Assembly (NCBI RefSeq): GCF_014836405.1 | Contig: NZ_JACSQU010000001.1 | Span: 992,001-1,056,000, forward strand | Direction: 5' to 3' | DNA length: 64,000 nucleotides | Source of the DNA: Brevundimonas guildfordensis | Lineage (GTDB): Bacteria > Pseudomonadota > Alphaproteobacteria > Caulobacterales > Caulobacteraceae | Shown here: piece after piece, positions 1 through 8,655 of the stretch | Numbering within the stretch: the first letter of the stretch is position 1 | Layout of the letters: each line of letters opens with the position of its first letter | Program-made: the position numbers and the translations under genes | The notes under the pieces: generated by a model | Database searches by the model: none | The model's input: the letters and a program-made list of their open reading frames with translations, nothing else | Told to the model about the DNA's origin: nothing

Positions 1-55
1 TCAGCGCCGGCGGTCTCGCCGCACGGTTAAGGCTGAATATCGCTGCGGGCTGAGC

Positions 56-77
56 CGGGGCGGTTGCGTCCGCCCCG
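56..77. repeat. Hairpin upstream of rplY
   Basis: A perfect 8-bp inverted repeat, CGGGGCGG (56-63) and CCGCCCCG (70-77), encloses a 6-base loop about 100 bases upstream of rplY. No T-run follows, so it is not a standard intrinsic terminator. It could be the end of an upstream gene outside the window or part of the rplY leader. Nothing else recognisable is seen in bases 1-180. Confidence 0.35.
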
Positions 78-180
78 TGTTCCGTGTAATAGCCCGCCCT
101 CTTGAATTCGAAGGGTTCATGACCCCGCCGCGCGGGCCCCGGTTCCGCGCAGGCGTTTACTTGTATTGAAGGCGAGCCCG

Positions 181-795
181 ATGGCCGAGATCATTCTGAA
201 CGTTGATGTCCGCGAAAACGTGGGCACCGGCGGCGCCCGCGCCGCGCGTCGCGACGGCGCTGTGCCCGGCGTGCTGTACGGCGGCGACAAGGCCCCGGTG
301 GCCATCTCCGTGAACGAACGCGAGTTCCGCAAGTCGCTGTACACCGGCAAGCTGATCGGTCACCTGGTGACCCTGAAGTACGGCAAGGAAACCCAGCCGG
401 TCATCGCCAAGGACATCCAGTTCGACCCGGTCAGCGACCGTCCGCTGCACTTCGACCTGATGCGCGTCGGCGCCAAGGAAGAGATCAAGATCGAAATCCC
501 GGTCGCCTTCATCAACGCCGACGAAGCCCCCTACACCCGTCAGGGCGGCATGCTGGAAGTCGTGCGCCACACGGTCGAGATCATGGTCCGCGCTGACCGC
601 ATCCCGGCTGAACTGGTCGTCGACCTGAAGGGCCGCGAAATCGGCGAGAACATCCGCATGTCGGACATCCAACTGCCGGAAGGCGCCGCAGCGACCATTA
701 CCGATCGCGACTTCATGATCGCGGCGATCAAGAACTCGGCCGCTGGCCAGTCGGACGCTGGCGACACCACCGTCGAAGGCGAAGCCGAGGCCTGA
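181..795 (+). CDS. rplY: 50S ribosomal protein L25 (long TL5/CTC form)
   Basis: Ribosomal protein L25, which binds 5S rRNA in the large subunit. The 204-residue length matches the long CTC/TL5 form: an N-terminal 5S-binding barrel (about residues 1-90, including the family-typical GAVPGVLYGG stretch) and a C-terminal beta domain (about 95-185), then an acidic tail ending GEAEA. I start at ATG 181, because the reading frame can open at a TTG 15 bases earlier but the usual N-terminus begins MAEI. The gene is followed by a strong terminator and then pth. The rplY-pth pairing is common in bacteria and supports both calls. Confidence 0.95.
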   Translation: MAEIILNVDVRENVGTGGARAARRDGAVPGVLYGGDKAPVAISVNEREFRKSLYTGKLIGHLVTLKYGKETQPVIAKDIQFDPVSDRPLHFDLMRVGAKEEIKIEIPVAFINADEAPYTRQGGMLEVVRHTVEIMVRADRIPAELVVDLKGREIGENIRMSDIQLPEGAAATITDRDFMIAAIKNSAAGQSDAGDTTVEGEAEA

Positions 796-861
796 TCGGT
801 TTTGTTGCTTCCCCCAACGCCCTGCGCTCGGCGCAGCGCTGCTTGAGGGGATCAGGAAATC

Positions 862-896
862 AGCCCCGCCCGGTTCGCCCGGCGGGGCTTTTCTTT
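862..896 (+). terminator. Intrinsic terminator between rplY and pth
   Basis: AGCCCCGCC (862-870) pairs with GGCGGGGCT (881-889), with extra GG/CC pairing inside around a TTCG loop, followed by TTTTCTTT. This is a textbook rho-independent terminator for rplY. It implies that pth has its own promoter or depends on readthrough. Confidence 0.85.
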
Positions 897-923
897 GCCT
901 GAAGCACGGGGCATGAGGACCGC

Positions 924-1529
924 ATGATCATCATCGCAGGCCTGGGCAACCCCGGCGCCAAATACGAAAAAAACCGCCACAACATCGGCTTCATGGCCGT
1001 GGACGAGATCGCCAGCCGCTGGCGTTTCGGCCCCGCGCGCGCCAAGTTCCAGTCGATCGTCGCCGACGGCGAGGTCGAGGGGACCAAGGTCCTGCTGATG
1101 AAGCCCCAGACCTATATGAACGAGAGCGGCCGGGCCGTCGGCGAAGCGGCGCGCTTCTACAAGGTGAAGCCCGAGCACGTCATCGTCTTCCACGATGAGA
1201 TCGACCTGGCCCCCGGCCGTTTTCGCATGAAGAAGGGCGGCGGCGCAGCGGGTCAGAACGGCGTGCGCAGCCTGATCAGCCACCTGGGCGCCGACTTCCG
1301 CCGCGCCCGCATGGGCATCGGCCACCCCGGCGAGCCGCAGTTGGTCATGCACCACGTCCTGGGCGACTTCCACAAGGCCGACAAGCCGTGGCTGGACGCC
1401 ATGCTTCAGGCCTGCGCCGACGCCTTGCCCTTTGCTGTGGCGGGCGACGACGAACGCTATCAGGGCGAGGTCATGCGCCTGGCCCCCGCACCCAAGTTCA
1501 GCCCGAGGCAGGCGGCCCGAGGGGAATAA
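924..1529 (+). CDS. pth: Peptidyl-tRNA hydrolase
   Basis: Cleaves the ester bond of peptidyl-tRNAs released from stalled ribosomes and recycles tRNA in the cytoplasm. The protein has 201 residues, normal for bacterial Pth. GLGNPG lies at residues 6-11, the catalytic His at 19 (RHNIG), conserved Asn at 9 and 66 (YMNESG), and the catalytic-site Asp at 91 (FHDEIDL). These correspond to the E. coli N10, H20, N68 and D93 positions. It starts at an ATG 34 bases past the CDS-proximal end of the rplY terminator stem. The C-terminal tail beyond about residue 190 is basic and family-variable. Confidence 0.96.
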   Translation: MIIIAGLGNPGAKYEKNRHNIGFMAVDEIASRWRFGPARAKFQSIVADGEVEGTKVLLMKPQTYMNESGRAVGEAARFYKVKPEHVIVFHDEIDLAPGRFRMKKGGGAAGQNGVRSLISHLGADFRRARMGIGHPGEPQLVMHHVLGDFHKADKPWLDAMLQACADALPFAVAGDDERYQGEVMRLAPAPKFSPRQAARGE

Positions 1530-1551
1530 CCCTCGCCCGATCGGAGAGGGT
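1529..1551. terminator. Palindrome between convergent pth and DUF4139 gene
   Basis: ACCCTC (1529-1534) and GAGGGT (1546-1551) form the outer stem of an imperfect hairpin overlapping the pth stop codon. It sits in the 31-base gap between two convergent genes. It lacks a T-run on either side. It belongs to a set of pyrimidine/purine palindromes at several gene ends in this window. Confidence 0.4.
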
Positions 1552-1560
1552 CGCGACGGC

Positions 1561-3171
1561 TCAATCCGTCGTCGTCCACGCCGCCTTCAGCGTCGCCGCG
1601 CCGTTGGCAGGCACGGTCAGCGTCCAGACCGGATAGCCGGTGTCGTCCACCCGACTGCGCACCGACTGGCTGCGGAAGCGGAAGCCGCGCTGCATGGCGG
1701 CATCAGCAACCAGTTCCACAGTGACGGCCTCAGAGCGGGCGTTGGTGACCGTGGTCTCGATTTCGGAACGCCGGGTCGTCACAGCACCCCGTCGAGAACT
1801 GCCGCTCTTCACCAGCCGCGTCTGCACCCGCACATCCGCCGACTGGCCGAAATGCAGCCGCACCGGCAGGCCGACGCCCTTGTCCTCAAACCGGTCCTGA
1901 CCGGCCAGCAGAACGCCGCCCTCACCATCCGGCTGCATCACCGCCACCGAGCCGCCCGGCAGGGCCACGCCCAGCCCGGCGCGTTCTTCGTTGCGCAGCT
2001 TCAGGACGACGCCCATGGGACGCGACTCGTCGTCTGCGTTCAGCACTCCGGCGCGATACACCCGCTCATAGGCCACTCCGTCGCGCTCCAGGAAGCGCAC
2101 CTGCTTGGTCTGGCGCGCCGCGACGGTCGTCGGTTCGGGCAGGGAGTAGAGCTTGTAGTCGCCTAGCTCGCCCTGCCGGGCGATGCGGGAGCCAGTGACT
2201 ACGATTTGGTCCATCGCCTCATTGGCCATCATCCGCATCATGGGCGCTGCGGGCGGCGGAGGCGGAGGCGCGGGCGGAGGGGGCGGCGGCGGAGCGCCTG
2301 CGAACCGTCCCGATCCAAGCGTCGTGGTCCCCTGGGGCCAGCACTCGTTCTGCTGATAGCGGATCAGAGGCTCGACCGGCGTGGTGCCTGCGTCCTTACG
2401 CAGCGTGCCCGCCACCACTTGCACCGGCGCGTCGGGGAAGCCTGTGCCGCCGAAATTGGCCAGCGTCACCCACCCCGTCAGGTCCAGCGTCCCGTCGCTC
2501 GGGTCCAGCCGCGCGACATAGTCGGCCGACCACTGCAGCCCCGTCGTCAGATAGGCCAGAGTCACCGTGTGTCGCCCCGCCCGCTCGGCGCGCGTGCGCA
2601 CCGACAGGGTCGGCTGGTCGCCCAGCCCCTCGGGCACACGGTCGAACACGACCCGCTCGGTCAGGCCCGAGCAGTCCAGCGCCTCGAACCGGCCGTCGAT
2701 CTCCAACACCACGCCTTGCGCGCCTGCGCGGATGACGGCGGCCTTTTCGACCTGTTCGCCGGTCGCCGGATTGGTGCGGACGACGCGCACCACCTCGCCC
2801 ACCGACTTTTCCAGCAGGCTGGCGGGCGACAGCAGGTCGAAGTCGGCGTTGCGCTCGACCACATGCGCGGGCAGGCCCTCCAGCACCGCGCTCTGCGGCA
2901 CAACGCCGGTGGCCAGCCCTCGGAAGCGGATGACCCCCTCCCCGGCGGGAAGATCGACCGTGCGGGTCTCGACGATCAGGGCCAGCCCCTGCCGGTCCAG
3001 CCGGTTCCACGGCTGGCGCGACTGCGCCATCAGTTGGACCGTATCGACCGGCTGGTCGCGATAGATGACCACCGTCGCCCCATCGGGACGCGCGGACACG
3101 CTTTCCGTCTGCGCCCAAGCCGTGGGCGCCAGAACGCTCAGCGCCGTGGTGATCGCCAGAAGGCGGCGCAT
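1561..3171 (-). CDS. Exported DUF4139 domain protein with proline-rich linker
   Basis: A 536-residue protein of the DUF4139 family (mucoidy-inhibitor-like). It begins with a clear signal peptide (MRRLLAITTALSVLAPTAWAQ), so it is exported. Molecular function is unknown. The core follows the family pattern, for example LAYLTTGLQWSADYVA and GWVTLANFGGTGFPDA. A polyproline run at about residues 288-306 precedes MDQIVVTGSRIARQ (about 319-332), which resembles the N-terminal segment of TonB-dependent receptors rather than anything expected here. It lies 3 bases downstream of a paralogue on the same strand, so the two are almost certainly one operon and may act together. Confidence 0.85.
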   Translation of the reverse strand: MRRLLAITTALSVLAPTAWAQTESVSARPDGATVVIYRDQPVDTVQLMAQSRQPWNRLDRQGLALIVETRTVDLPAGEGVIRFRGLATGVVPQSAVLEGLPAHVVERNADFDLLSPASLLEKSVGEVVRVVRTNPATGEQVEKAAVIRAGAQGVVLEIDGRFEALDCSGLTERVVFDRVPEGLGDQPTLSVRTRAERAGRHTVTLAYLTTGLQWSADYVARLDPSDGTLDLTGWVTLANFGGTGFPDAPVQVVAGTLRKDAGTTPVEPLIRYQQNECWPQGTTTLGSGRFAGAPPPPPPPAPPPPPPAAPMMRMMANEAMDQIVVTGSRIARQGELGDYKLYSLPEPTTVAARQTKQVRFLERDGVAYERVYRAGVLNADDESRPMGVVLKLRNEERAGLGVALPGGSVAVMQPDGEGGVLLAGQDRFEDKGVGLPVRLHFGQSADVRVQTRLVKSGSSRRGAVTTRRSEIETTVTNARSEAVTVELVADAAMQRGFRFRSQSVRSRVDDTGYPVWTLTVPANGAATLKAAWTTTD

Positions 3172-3174
3172 GGA

Positions 3175-4590
3175 TCAGCCGCCCGTCGTGATGGTCGCGG
3201 TCAGCTTGGTCTCGCCGTTGGCGGGCACCGGCACACGCCAGACGACGGTGCGCGCGTCGCGCATCTCGCCCTCGATGCTCTGTTCCGTCAGTTCGGTGTC
3301 GCGGCCCAGACCGCGCTGGCGCACCTCGACCGTGACCGCCTCAGGCCGGGCGTTGCGGACGGTGTATTCCATCGCGTAGCGAGTGCGGAAATAGTCGACC
3401 AACCGCTTCGACACCCGCTCGGACGAGACCAGGCGCGGCTGCACCGTCACGTCGAAGGCGTCGCCGGTCGTCACCACGATCTCGGACCCGGCCGGCGAGT
3501 GATCGACCTGGCTTTCGCCGATGAAGCGCGGCTCGCCCGCCTCATCCTTCACATAGACGCGGATCACCCCCGCCGGCAGGGCCCGCGCGGCGGCGCCTGA
3601 TCCGTTGGTGAAGATGACGCCGACCTCGGCCGCTATCGGCTGTTCTGCGGTGAAGAAGCCGTTGATCACCCGCAGATAACGCTTGGTCGCGGGCACGCCG
3701 GCCGCGTCGATCAGTCCGACCTGCTTGGTCTGATTGTTGGCCACGGTGACGGCCTCAGGCAGCGGATAGACATAGACGTCGGCCAGAGCGCCTTCTCCGC
3801 CCGACTGGGTTCCATTGCCGCGCACGCCGCCGCCGCGAACCGGCTGGCGCGGATTATAGCCGCCCTGATTGCCGATCAGATTGACGTCGCCCGCCACCAC
3901 CCGCGTCTGGGCGTTGCTGAAGGTCGCGCCCGAGTTGTTGGTCAGCGTCACCCAGCCGGTCAGGTCCAGCTGGCCCGCCTTCTCATCGAAACGAGCGACA
4001 TAGTCCGCCTTCCACGTCAGACCACTAGTCAGATAGGACAGCGTCGTCTCGCGCCGACCGGCCCCTTCGGCGTCCAGGGTGACGCTGAGCGTCGGGCGCG
4101 GGCGCAGGTTCTGGGGTACGCGGTCGAAGATGACCCGCGTGGGCACGCCGTCGTCGCGCAACACCTCGATACGGTCGCCGATCTGCAGCACCACGCCCTG
4201 ATTCGCCGCCAGCACGCGGGCGCGCTCGGTCGTTTGCGCCCCCGAGCCGGGGTTGGTGCGGACGATGCCGATCTCATTGCCGACAGCGCTTTCCATCAGC
4301 TTGCCGGGCGTCAGCAGGTCGTAGTCGAAGTTCTGCTCGACCACCGACAAACCGCGCCCCGACAGCCCCACCGTCTCGGGCCGGATGCTGGCGGATACGC
4401 CCGGAAACTCCTGGCGAGAGCGTCCGGCGGGCACGTTCAGGTTCCGCACGTCCTCAACCAGGGCGATGTTCTGATTATAGACCGTCAGGGAGACGCGGTC
4501 GGGACCGCCCGGCCCCTCCTCCACCTGTTGCGCGTTTGCGGGCGCCGCGAGAAGCAGGGCGAGAGCGAAAGGTCCGATGGCGCGGATCAT
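3175..4590 (-). CDS. Exported DUF4139 domain protein
   Basis: A 471-residue paralogue of the next gene. It shares stretches such as SYLTSGLTWKADYVARFDE and GWVTLTNNSGATFSNA and the same overall beta-rich layout, but lacks the polyproline/VTGSRI insert. The start is set at ATG 4590, because this gives a signal peptide beginning MIRAIGPFALALLLAAPANAQ, whereas the frame's upstream GTG at 4620 would put charged residues before it. Function is unknown, and export to the periplasm or surface is inferred. First gene of a two-gene operon, divergent from the copper operon. Confidence 0.85.
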   Translation of the reverse strand: MIRAIGPFALALLLAAPANAQQVEEGPGGPDRVSLTVYNQNIALVEDVRNLNVPAGRSRQEFPGVSASIRPETVGLSGRGLSVVEQNFDYDLLTPGKLMESAVGNEIGIVRTNPGSGAQTTERARVLAANQGVVLQIGDRIEVLRDDGVPTRVIFDRVPQNLRPRPTLSVTLDAEGAGRRETTLSYLTSGLTWKADYVARFDEKAGQLDLTGWVTLTNNSGATFSNAQTRVVAGDVNLIGNQGGYNPRQPVRGGGVRGNGTQSGGEGALADVYVYPLPEAVTVANNQTKQVGLIDAAGVPATKRYLRVINGFFTAEQPIAAEVGVIFTNGSGAAARALPAGVIRVYVKDEAGEPRFIGESQVDHSPAGSEIVVTTGDAFDVTVQPRLVSSERVSKRLVDYFRTRYAMEYTVRNARPEAVTVEVRQRGLGRDTELTEQSIEGEMRDARTVVWRVPVPANGETKLTATITTGG

Positions 4591-4720
4591 GCGTATCCTC
4601 GATGGCTGTTCGACCGCCACGCTGGCATGGGTAAAGCGGCATTGTCGAGGCGCCGCGCGACCGTCGGTTGCCCTCCCCGGTCTGGCTTCGCGACATGGGA
4701 AGGTTTAAGGGGCCAGCATC

Positions 4721-5107
4721 GTGACCCGCTCCCAGGCTGAAAACTGGTCGACCTGGCGCTCGCTGGCCTTCCTGGCCGCGACGTTCGCCATCGTGATCGG
4801 CAGCCTGATGCCGTTTGCGGCGCTGGCGGCGTCGACGCCCGGCCAGCCTATCGTCATCTGCTCGGCCGACGGTCCCCAGACCATCCAGTCCGGCGGCGTC
4901 GACGGCCCGATCAAGGCCGAGATGGGCGCCAAATGCGCCGCCTGCGTCATGCCCCTGCTGGGCGCCCTGCCTGCGCCGCCTGCGCCGGAACCGTCGCCGG
5001 TCGTGCGCCTGTCGCAGGCCGTCGTCTACGCCCCCTTTATCGCCAGCCTCCCGCCCCCGGCCCGCGCTCCGCCGCGCCCGCCGTCGCGCGCGCCGCCTCA
5101 CGCCTGA
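4721..5107 (+). CDS. DUF2946-family protein
   Basis: A 128-residue protein with one hydrophobic N-terminal segment (about residues 15-36), followed by PIVICSADG and KCAACVMPL, a spacing of cysteines typical of DUF2946 proteins. The family has no proven function, but is often found beside copper genes. The start is a GTG with an AAGGGG Shine-Dalgarno 8 bases upstream. The C-terminus is proline-rich (PAPPAPEP, then Pro/Ala/Arg repeats). It is the first gene of the run DUF2946, TonB receptor, PepSY, PCu(A)C, so a role in copper handling is inferred from context. Confidence 0.75.
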   Translation: MTRSQAENWSTWRSLAFLAATFAIVIGSLMPFAALAASTPGQPIVICSADGPQTIQSGGVDGPIKAEMGAKCAACVMPLLGALPAPPAPEPSPVVRLSQAVVYAPFIASLPPPARAPPRPPSRAPPHA

Positions 5108-5186
5108 AACCAGAAACCTCTGCCGCTTCGCCCGCGTCCAATAGCGACGCCTGCGACTGCACCTCTGTTTTCAGGACTTCAGTTTC

Positions 5187-7256
5187 ATGTTTCTCAAGAC
5201 CGCTGCGGCGCCGTGCGCCCTGGTGATCGGCGCCGGCCTGGCGCCATCCCTCGCCCACGCCTACGACCTGCCCGGCCCGGACAGTCCCACCGTTGTCGAC
5301 AGCATCATCGTCACTGGGCGCCGCAACGTCGAAGACCCGGCCGTCGTGGCCGAAGCTCGCGACCGCCTCAGCCGCACCCCCGGCGCCGTCGCCGTGGTGT
5401 CGGCCGAAAGCTATGCCGACCGCTTCGTCCAGGGCTTCTCCGACACGCTTCGCAACGTCCCCGGCGTCCTGGCGCAGAAGCGCTATGGCGAGGAGAGCCG
5501 TCTCTCCATCCGCGGCTCGGGCATCGCCCAGGGCTTCCACCAGCGCGGGGTCCTGTTCGCTCAGGACGGGGTGCCCTTCGCCGACGCCGACGGCTTCTCA
5601 GATTTCCAGAGCGTCGATTCCCTCAGCGCCCGCTATGTCGAGGTGTGGAAGGGCGCCAACACCCTGCGCTTCGGGGGCGCGCAGTTGGGCGGGGCGATCA
5701 ACCTGATCACCCCCACCGGCCGCACGGCGAACCAGCGCGCCCTGATGCAGGTCGAGGGCGGCAGCTACGGCTTCGTGCGCGCCCACGGCGCCGTCGCCGA
5801 GACCTATGGCGACTGGGATGTCTACGCCGCCGCCACCGCCATGCAGGGCGACGGCTGGCGCGACCACAGCCAGCAGTCGCAGGGGCGCCTGACGGTCAAT
5901 GCGGGCCGCTCATTCGGCGAGGACCGCGAGGTGCGCCTGATCGTTCAAGCCGCTGACATCAAACAGGACATGCCCGGCTCCCTGACCCTGAAACAGGCGC
6001 TGGAGAACCCGCGCATGGCCTCGGCCAGCGCCCTGTCCGGCGATCAGGCCCGCGACCTGACGGTCAAGCGGCTGACGCTGCAGACCCGCTGGCGCTTCAA
6101 TGAATCCACCCTGTTCGAGGGCGCCATCTGGGGCTGGGAGAAGTCACTCTATCACCCGATCTTCCAGGTGATGGATCAGGACAGCGCCACGCGCGGCGCC
6201 TTCGCCCGCATCGACTGGACCGGCAATGTCGGCGGCCTGCGCGCCGACGCCTTCTACGGCTTCTCCTGGCGGGACGGAGTGGTCGAGGCCCTGCGCTATG
6301 TGAACCTGGCGGGCCAGCGCGGCGCCAAGACCGCCGATGCGCGTCAGAACGCCTCCGGGCTGGACATCTTCGGCGAGGGCCGCCTGTTCGTCACCGACCA
6401 ACTGGCGCTGGTCGCGGGCGGCTCGTGGGGGCGCGCAACGCGCGACTATCTGGACCGGATGACCCCGGCCAACGACGCAGGCCGGGACTATGAGTGGTTC
6501 TCGCCGCGTCTGGGCCTGTTGTGGGAAGCCGAGGACGGCGCCCAGGTCTTCGCCAACATCACCCGCTCGGTCGAACCCCCGACCTATGGGGCCCTGGTGC
6601 AGGCGCCGCTGACCGGCTTCACCCCGGTCGAGGTTCAGGACGCCTGGACCGGCGAGATCGGCACGCGCGGCCGTCGCGGGCCTCTGGCCTGGGATCTGGT
6701 CGCCTATCGCAGCGAGATCGACGGGGAATTGCTGAACTTCATCACCGGCCCCGACATTCCCGCCGCCACCTTCAACGCCAGAAAGACCATCCACCAAGGC
6801 GTCGAGGCCGGGCTGGACTGGACCCTGCCGCTGGAACTGGCGGACGGGTCGTTGATTCTGCGTCAGGTCTATAACTGGAGCGACTTCCGCTTCGACGGCG
6901 ACGCGCGCTGGGGCGACAACCGCCTGCCGGTCGTGCCTGAGCACCAATATCGGGCCGAGCTGACCTGGCGCCATCCGACGGGCATCTTCGTCACCCCCTC
7001 GGTCGAGTGGCGGCTGTCCAGCCCCTATGTCGACTACGCCAACACCATGAAGGCTCCGGACTACGCCGTGCTGGGCCTGACCGGCGGCTTCAGCATCGGC
7101 CCGAACGCCACGGTCTATATCGACGCGCGCAACCTGACCGACAAACGCTACGTCGGCGAGTTCTCGGCTGTGACGGACGCCAGCACAACACAGACGGCCG
7201 TCTTCTTCCCCGGCGAGGGCCGTTCGGTCTTCGTCGGCCTGCGGTTGGCCTACTAA
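5187..7256 (+). CDS. TonB-dependent receptor, probably copper-related
   Basis: An outer-membrane gated beta-barrel of 689 residues. It has a signal peptide (residues 1-25, ending AHA), a TonB-box-like VDSIIVTGRR (about 35-44), a plug domain (about 60-170: NVPGVLAQKRYG, SIRGSG, EVWKGANTLRFGGAQLGGAINL) and a barrel whose last strand ends in VFVGLRLAY. The substrate is not readable from sequence. Its position between a DUF2946 protein and PepSY/PCu(A)C genes points to copper or a copper chelate. The stop codon overlaps the next start (TAATG), so translation is probably coupled. A siderophore receptor is the main alternative. Confidence 0.85.
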   Translation: MFLKTAAAPCALVIGAGLAPSLAHAYDLPGPDSPTVVDSIIVTGRRNVEDPAVVAEARDRLSRTPGAVAVVSAESYADRFVQGFSDTLRNVPGVLAQKRYGEESRLSIRGSGIAQGFHQRGVLFAQDGVPFADADGFSDFQSVDSLSARYVEVWKGANTLRFGGAQLGGAINLITPTGRTANQRALMQVEGGSYGFVRAHGAVAETYGDWDVYAAATAMQGDGWRDHSQQSQGRLTVNAGRSFGEDREVRLIVQAADIKQDMPGSLTLKQALENPRMASASALSGDQARDLTVKRLTLQTRWRFNESTLFEGAIWGWEKSLYHPIFQVMDQDSATRGAFARIDWTGNVGGLRADAFYGFSWRDGVVEALRYVNLAGQRGAKTADARQNASGLDIFGEGRLFVTDQLALVAGGSWGRATRDYLDRMTPANDAGRDYEWFSPRLGLLWEAEDGAQVFANITRSVEPPTYGALVQAPLTGFTPVEVQDAWTGEIGTRGRRGPLAWDLVAYRSEIDGELLNFITGPDIPAATFNARKTIHQGVEAGLDWTLPLELADGSLILRQVYNWSDFRFDGDARWGDNRLPVVPEHQYRAELTWRHPTGIFVTPSVEWRLSSPYVDYANTMKAPDYAVLGLTGGFSIGPNATVYIDARNLTDKRYVGEFSAVTDASTTQTAVFFPGEGRSVFVGLRLAY

Positions 7257-8641
7257 TGACCGTCTCTCTCAAGACCAAGGCGCCGGACGTGATGTCCGGC
7301 GCCTATCGGGCCGTCTGGCGCTGGCACTTCTACGCCGGGGGTCTGGTCATGCCGTTCCTGATGCTGCTGACGCTGACGGGCGGCCTTTATCTGTTCAAGG
7401 ACGAGATCGACCACGCCCTCTATCGCTCCATGATCGAGGTTCCGGCCCGTTCGCAGCAGGCCGATCCCGATCAGTGGCTGGCCGCCGCCGCGCTTGCAGG
7501 CGAAGGCCGGGCGGCGAATGTGCTGGTCCCTGACCGCGCCGATCAGGCCGTGCGCGTCCGCGTCGACCGGCCCGACGGCGCCCAGCGCACCGTCTTCGTC
7601 GATCCGCATACGGCCACGGTCACCGGCGTCACCGCCTATGGCGGCGTGACCGAGACGATCAAGAAGCTGCACTCCCTCAGCCTGTTCGGCGGCCCCATCG
7701 GCACAGCGTTGAACATTCTGGTCGAGATCGTCGCGGGCTGGGCCATCGTCCTGTGCGCCACCGGCCTCTACCTGTGGTGGCCCCGCCGCCGCACGGGCGC
7801 AGTGCTGAAGCCCAGCGAGACGGACGCCCGCCGCCGCCCCTTCTGGCGCGACGTTCACGCCCTGACGGGCTTCTATGTCGGCGGAGTGATCATCTTTCTG
7901 GCGCTGACGGGGATGCCGTGGTCCGCCGTCTGGGGCGATCAGTTCATGGGCGTCATGCGCGGCACAGGACTGGGCCGTCCGCCCGCGCCCGCCGCCGCCA
8001 GTCCCTGGAGCCACGCCAAACCCCACGACGCGCCGTCTGGCGTGGGCTGGACGCTGGAGAACGCCGTCCTGCCCGCCCATGAGCACGGCCATGGCCACGC
8101 CGCAGCCCCCAGCCTGACGCGCGTGCTTCAAACGGCGCACGAACAGGGTCTGCCGCGCCCGTTCGTCGTCAGCATCCCCCAGTCGTCCGATCTGGCCTGG
8201 ACCGTCGCGCGCGAAACCCGTCGGGCCGAAGGCGCGCGCAGCCTCTATGTCGACGGCGCCAGCGGGGCGGTCATCGCCGACCTGCGCTGGAGCCAGTTCG
8301 GCGTCATGGCCAAGGGCTTTGAATGGGGCATCGCCGTCCATCAGGGGATGCAGTACGGCTGGATCAACCGCATCGTCATGCTGATCGGCTGCATCGCCGT
8401 CTGGCTGCTGGCGATCAGCGGCCTGATCATGTGGTGGAAGCGCCGTCCGCCCAGCCTGTCGCGCCGCCGCTCCGGCGCACCTACGGCGCCGCCCGGCCCG
8501 CACGCGCGAATTGTCGTGCTGTGCATCGTCATCCCCCTGTCCATCCTCTATCCCTTGACGGGACTGAGCCTCGTGGCCGCCCTGCTGCTCGACCGAGCCG
8601 TGCGTGCGTTCACCGGGTCCAAGCCCGTCGCAGCCTCTTGA
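7256..8641 (+). CDS. PepSY-associated TM domain protein
   Basis: A 461-residue inner-membrane protein. It opens with WRWHFYAGGLVMPFLMLLTLTGGLYLF, the typical first helix of PepSY_TM proteins. Further helices lie at about residues 150-175, 200-220, 370-395 and 415-450. The large periplasmic part holds a histidine cluster (HEHGHGHAAAP, about 265-275). Relatives are linked to iron or copper uptake as reductases or energy transducers. In this operon a role in reducing or passing on copper after the TonB receptor is plausible but unproven. The start is the ATG overlapping the receptor stop; a longer upstream frame is a shadow of the receptor gene. Confidence 0.82.
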   Translation: MTVSLKTKAPDVMSGAYRAVWRWHFYAGGLVMPFLMLLTLTGGLYLFKDEIDHALYRSMIEVPARSQQADPDQWLAAAALAGEGRAANVLVPDRADQAVRVRVDRPDGAQRTVFVDPHTATVTGVTAYGGVTETIKKLHSLSLFGGPIGTALNILVEIVAGWAIVLCATGLYLWWPRRRTGAVLKPSETDARRRPFWRDVHALTGFYVGGVIIFLALTGMPWSAVWGDQFMGVMRGTGLGRPPAPAAASPWSHAKPHDAPSGVGWTLENAVLPAHEHGHGHAAAPSLTRVLQTAHEQGLPRPFVVSIPQSSDLAWTVARETRRAEGARSLYVDGASGAVIADLRWSQFGVMAKGFEWGIAVHQGMQYGWINRIVMLIGCIAVWLLAISGLIMWWKRRPPSLSRRRSGAPTAPPGPHARIVVLCIVIPLSILYPLTGLSLVAALLLDRAVRAFTGSKPVAAS

Positions 8642-8655
8642 TAAGGAGCTTCAAC

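Noticed and set aside
56-77. Intrinsic terminator of a gene left of the window
   Set aside because: A good stem exists, but no T-run follows on either strand, so it is listed only as a hairpin.
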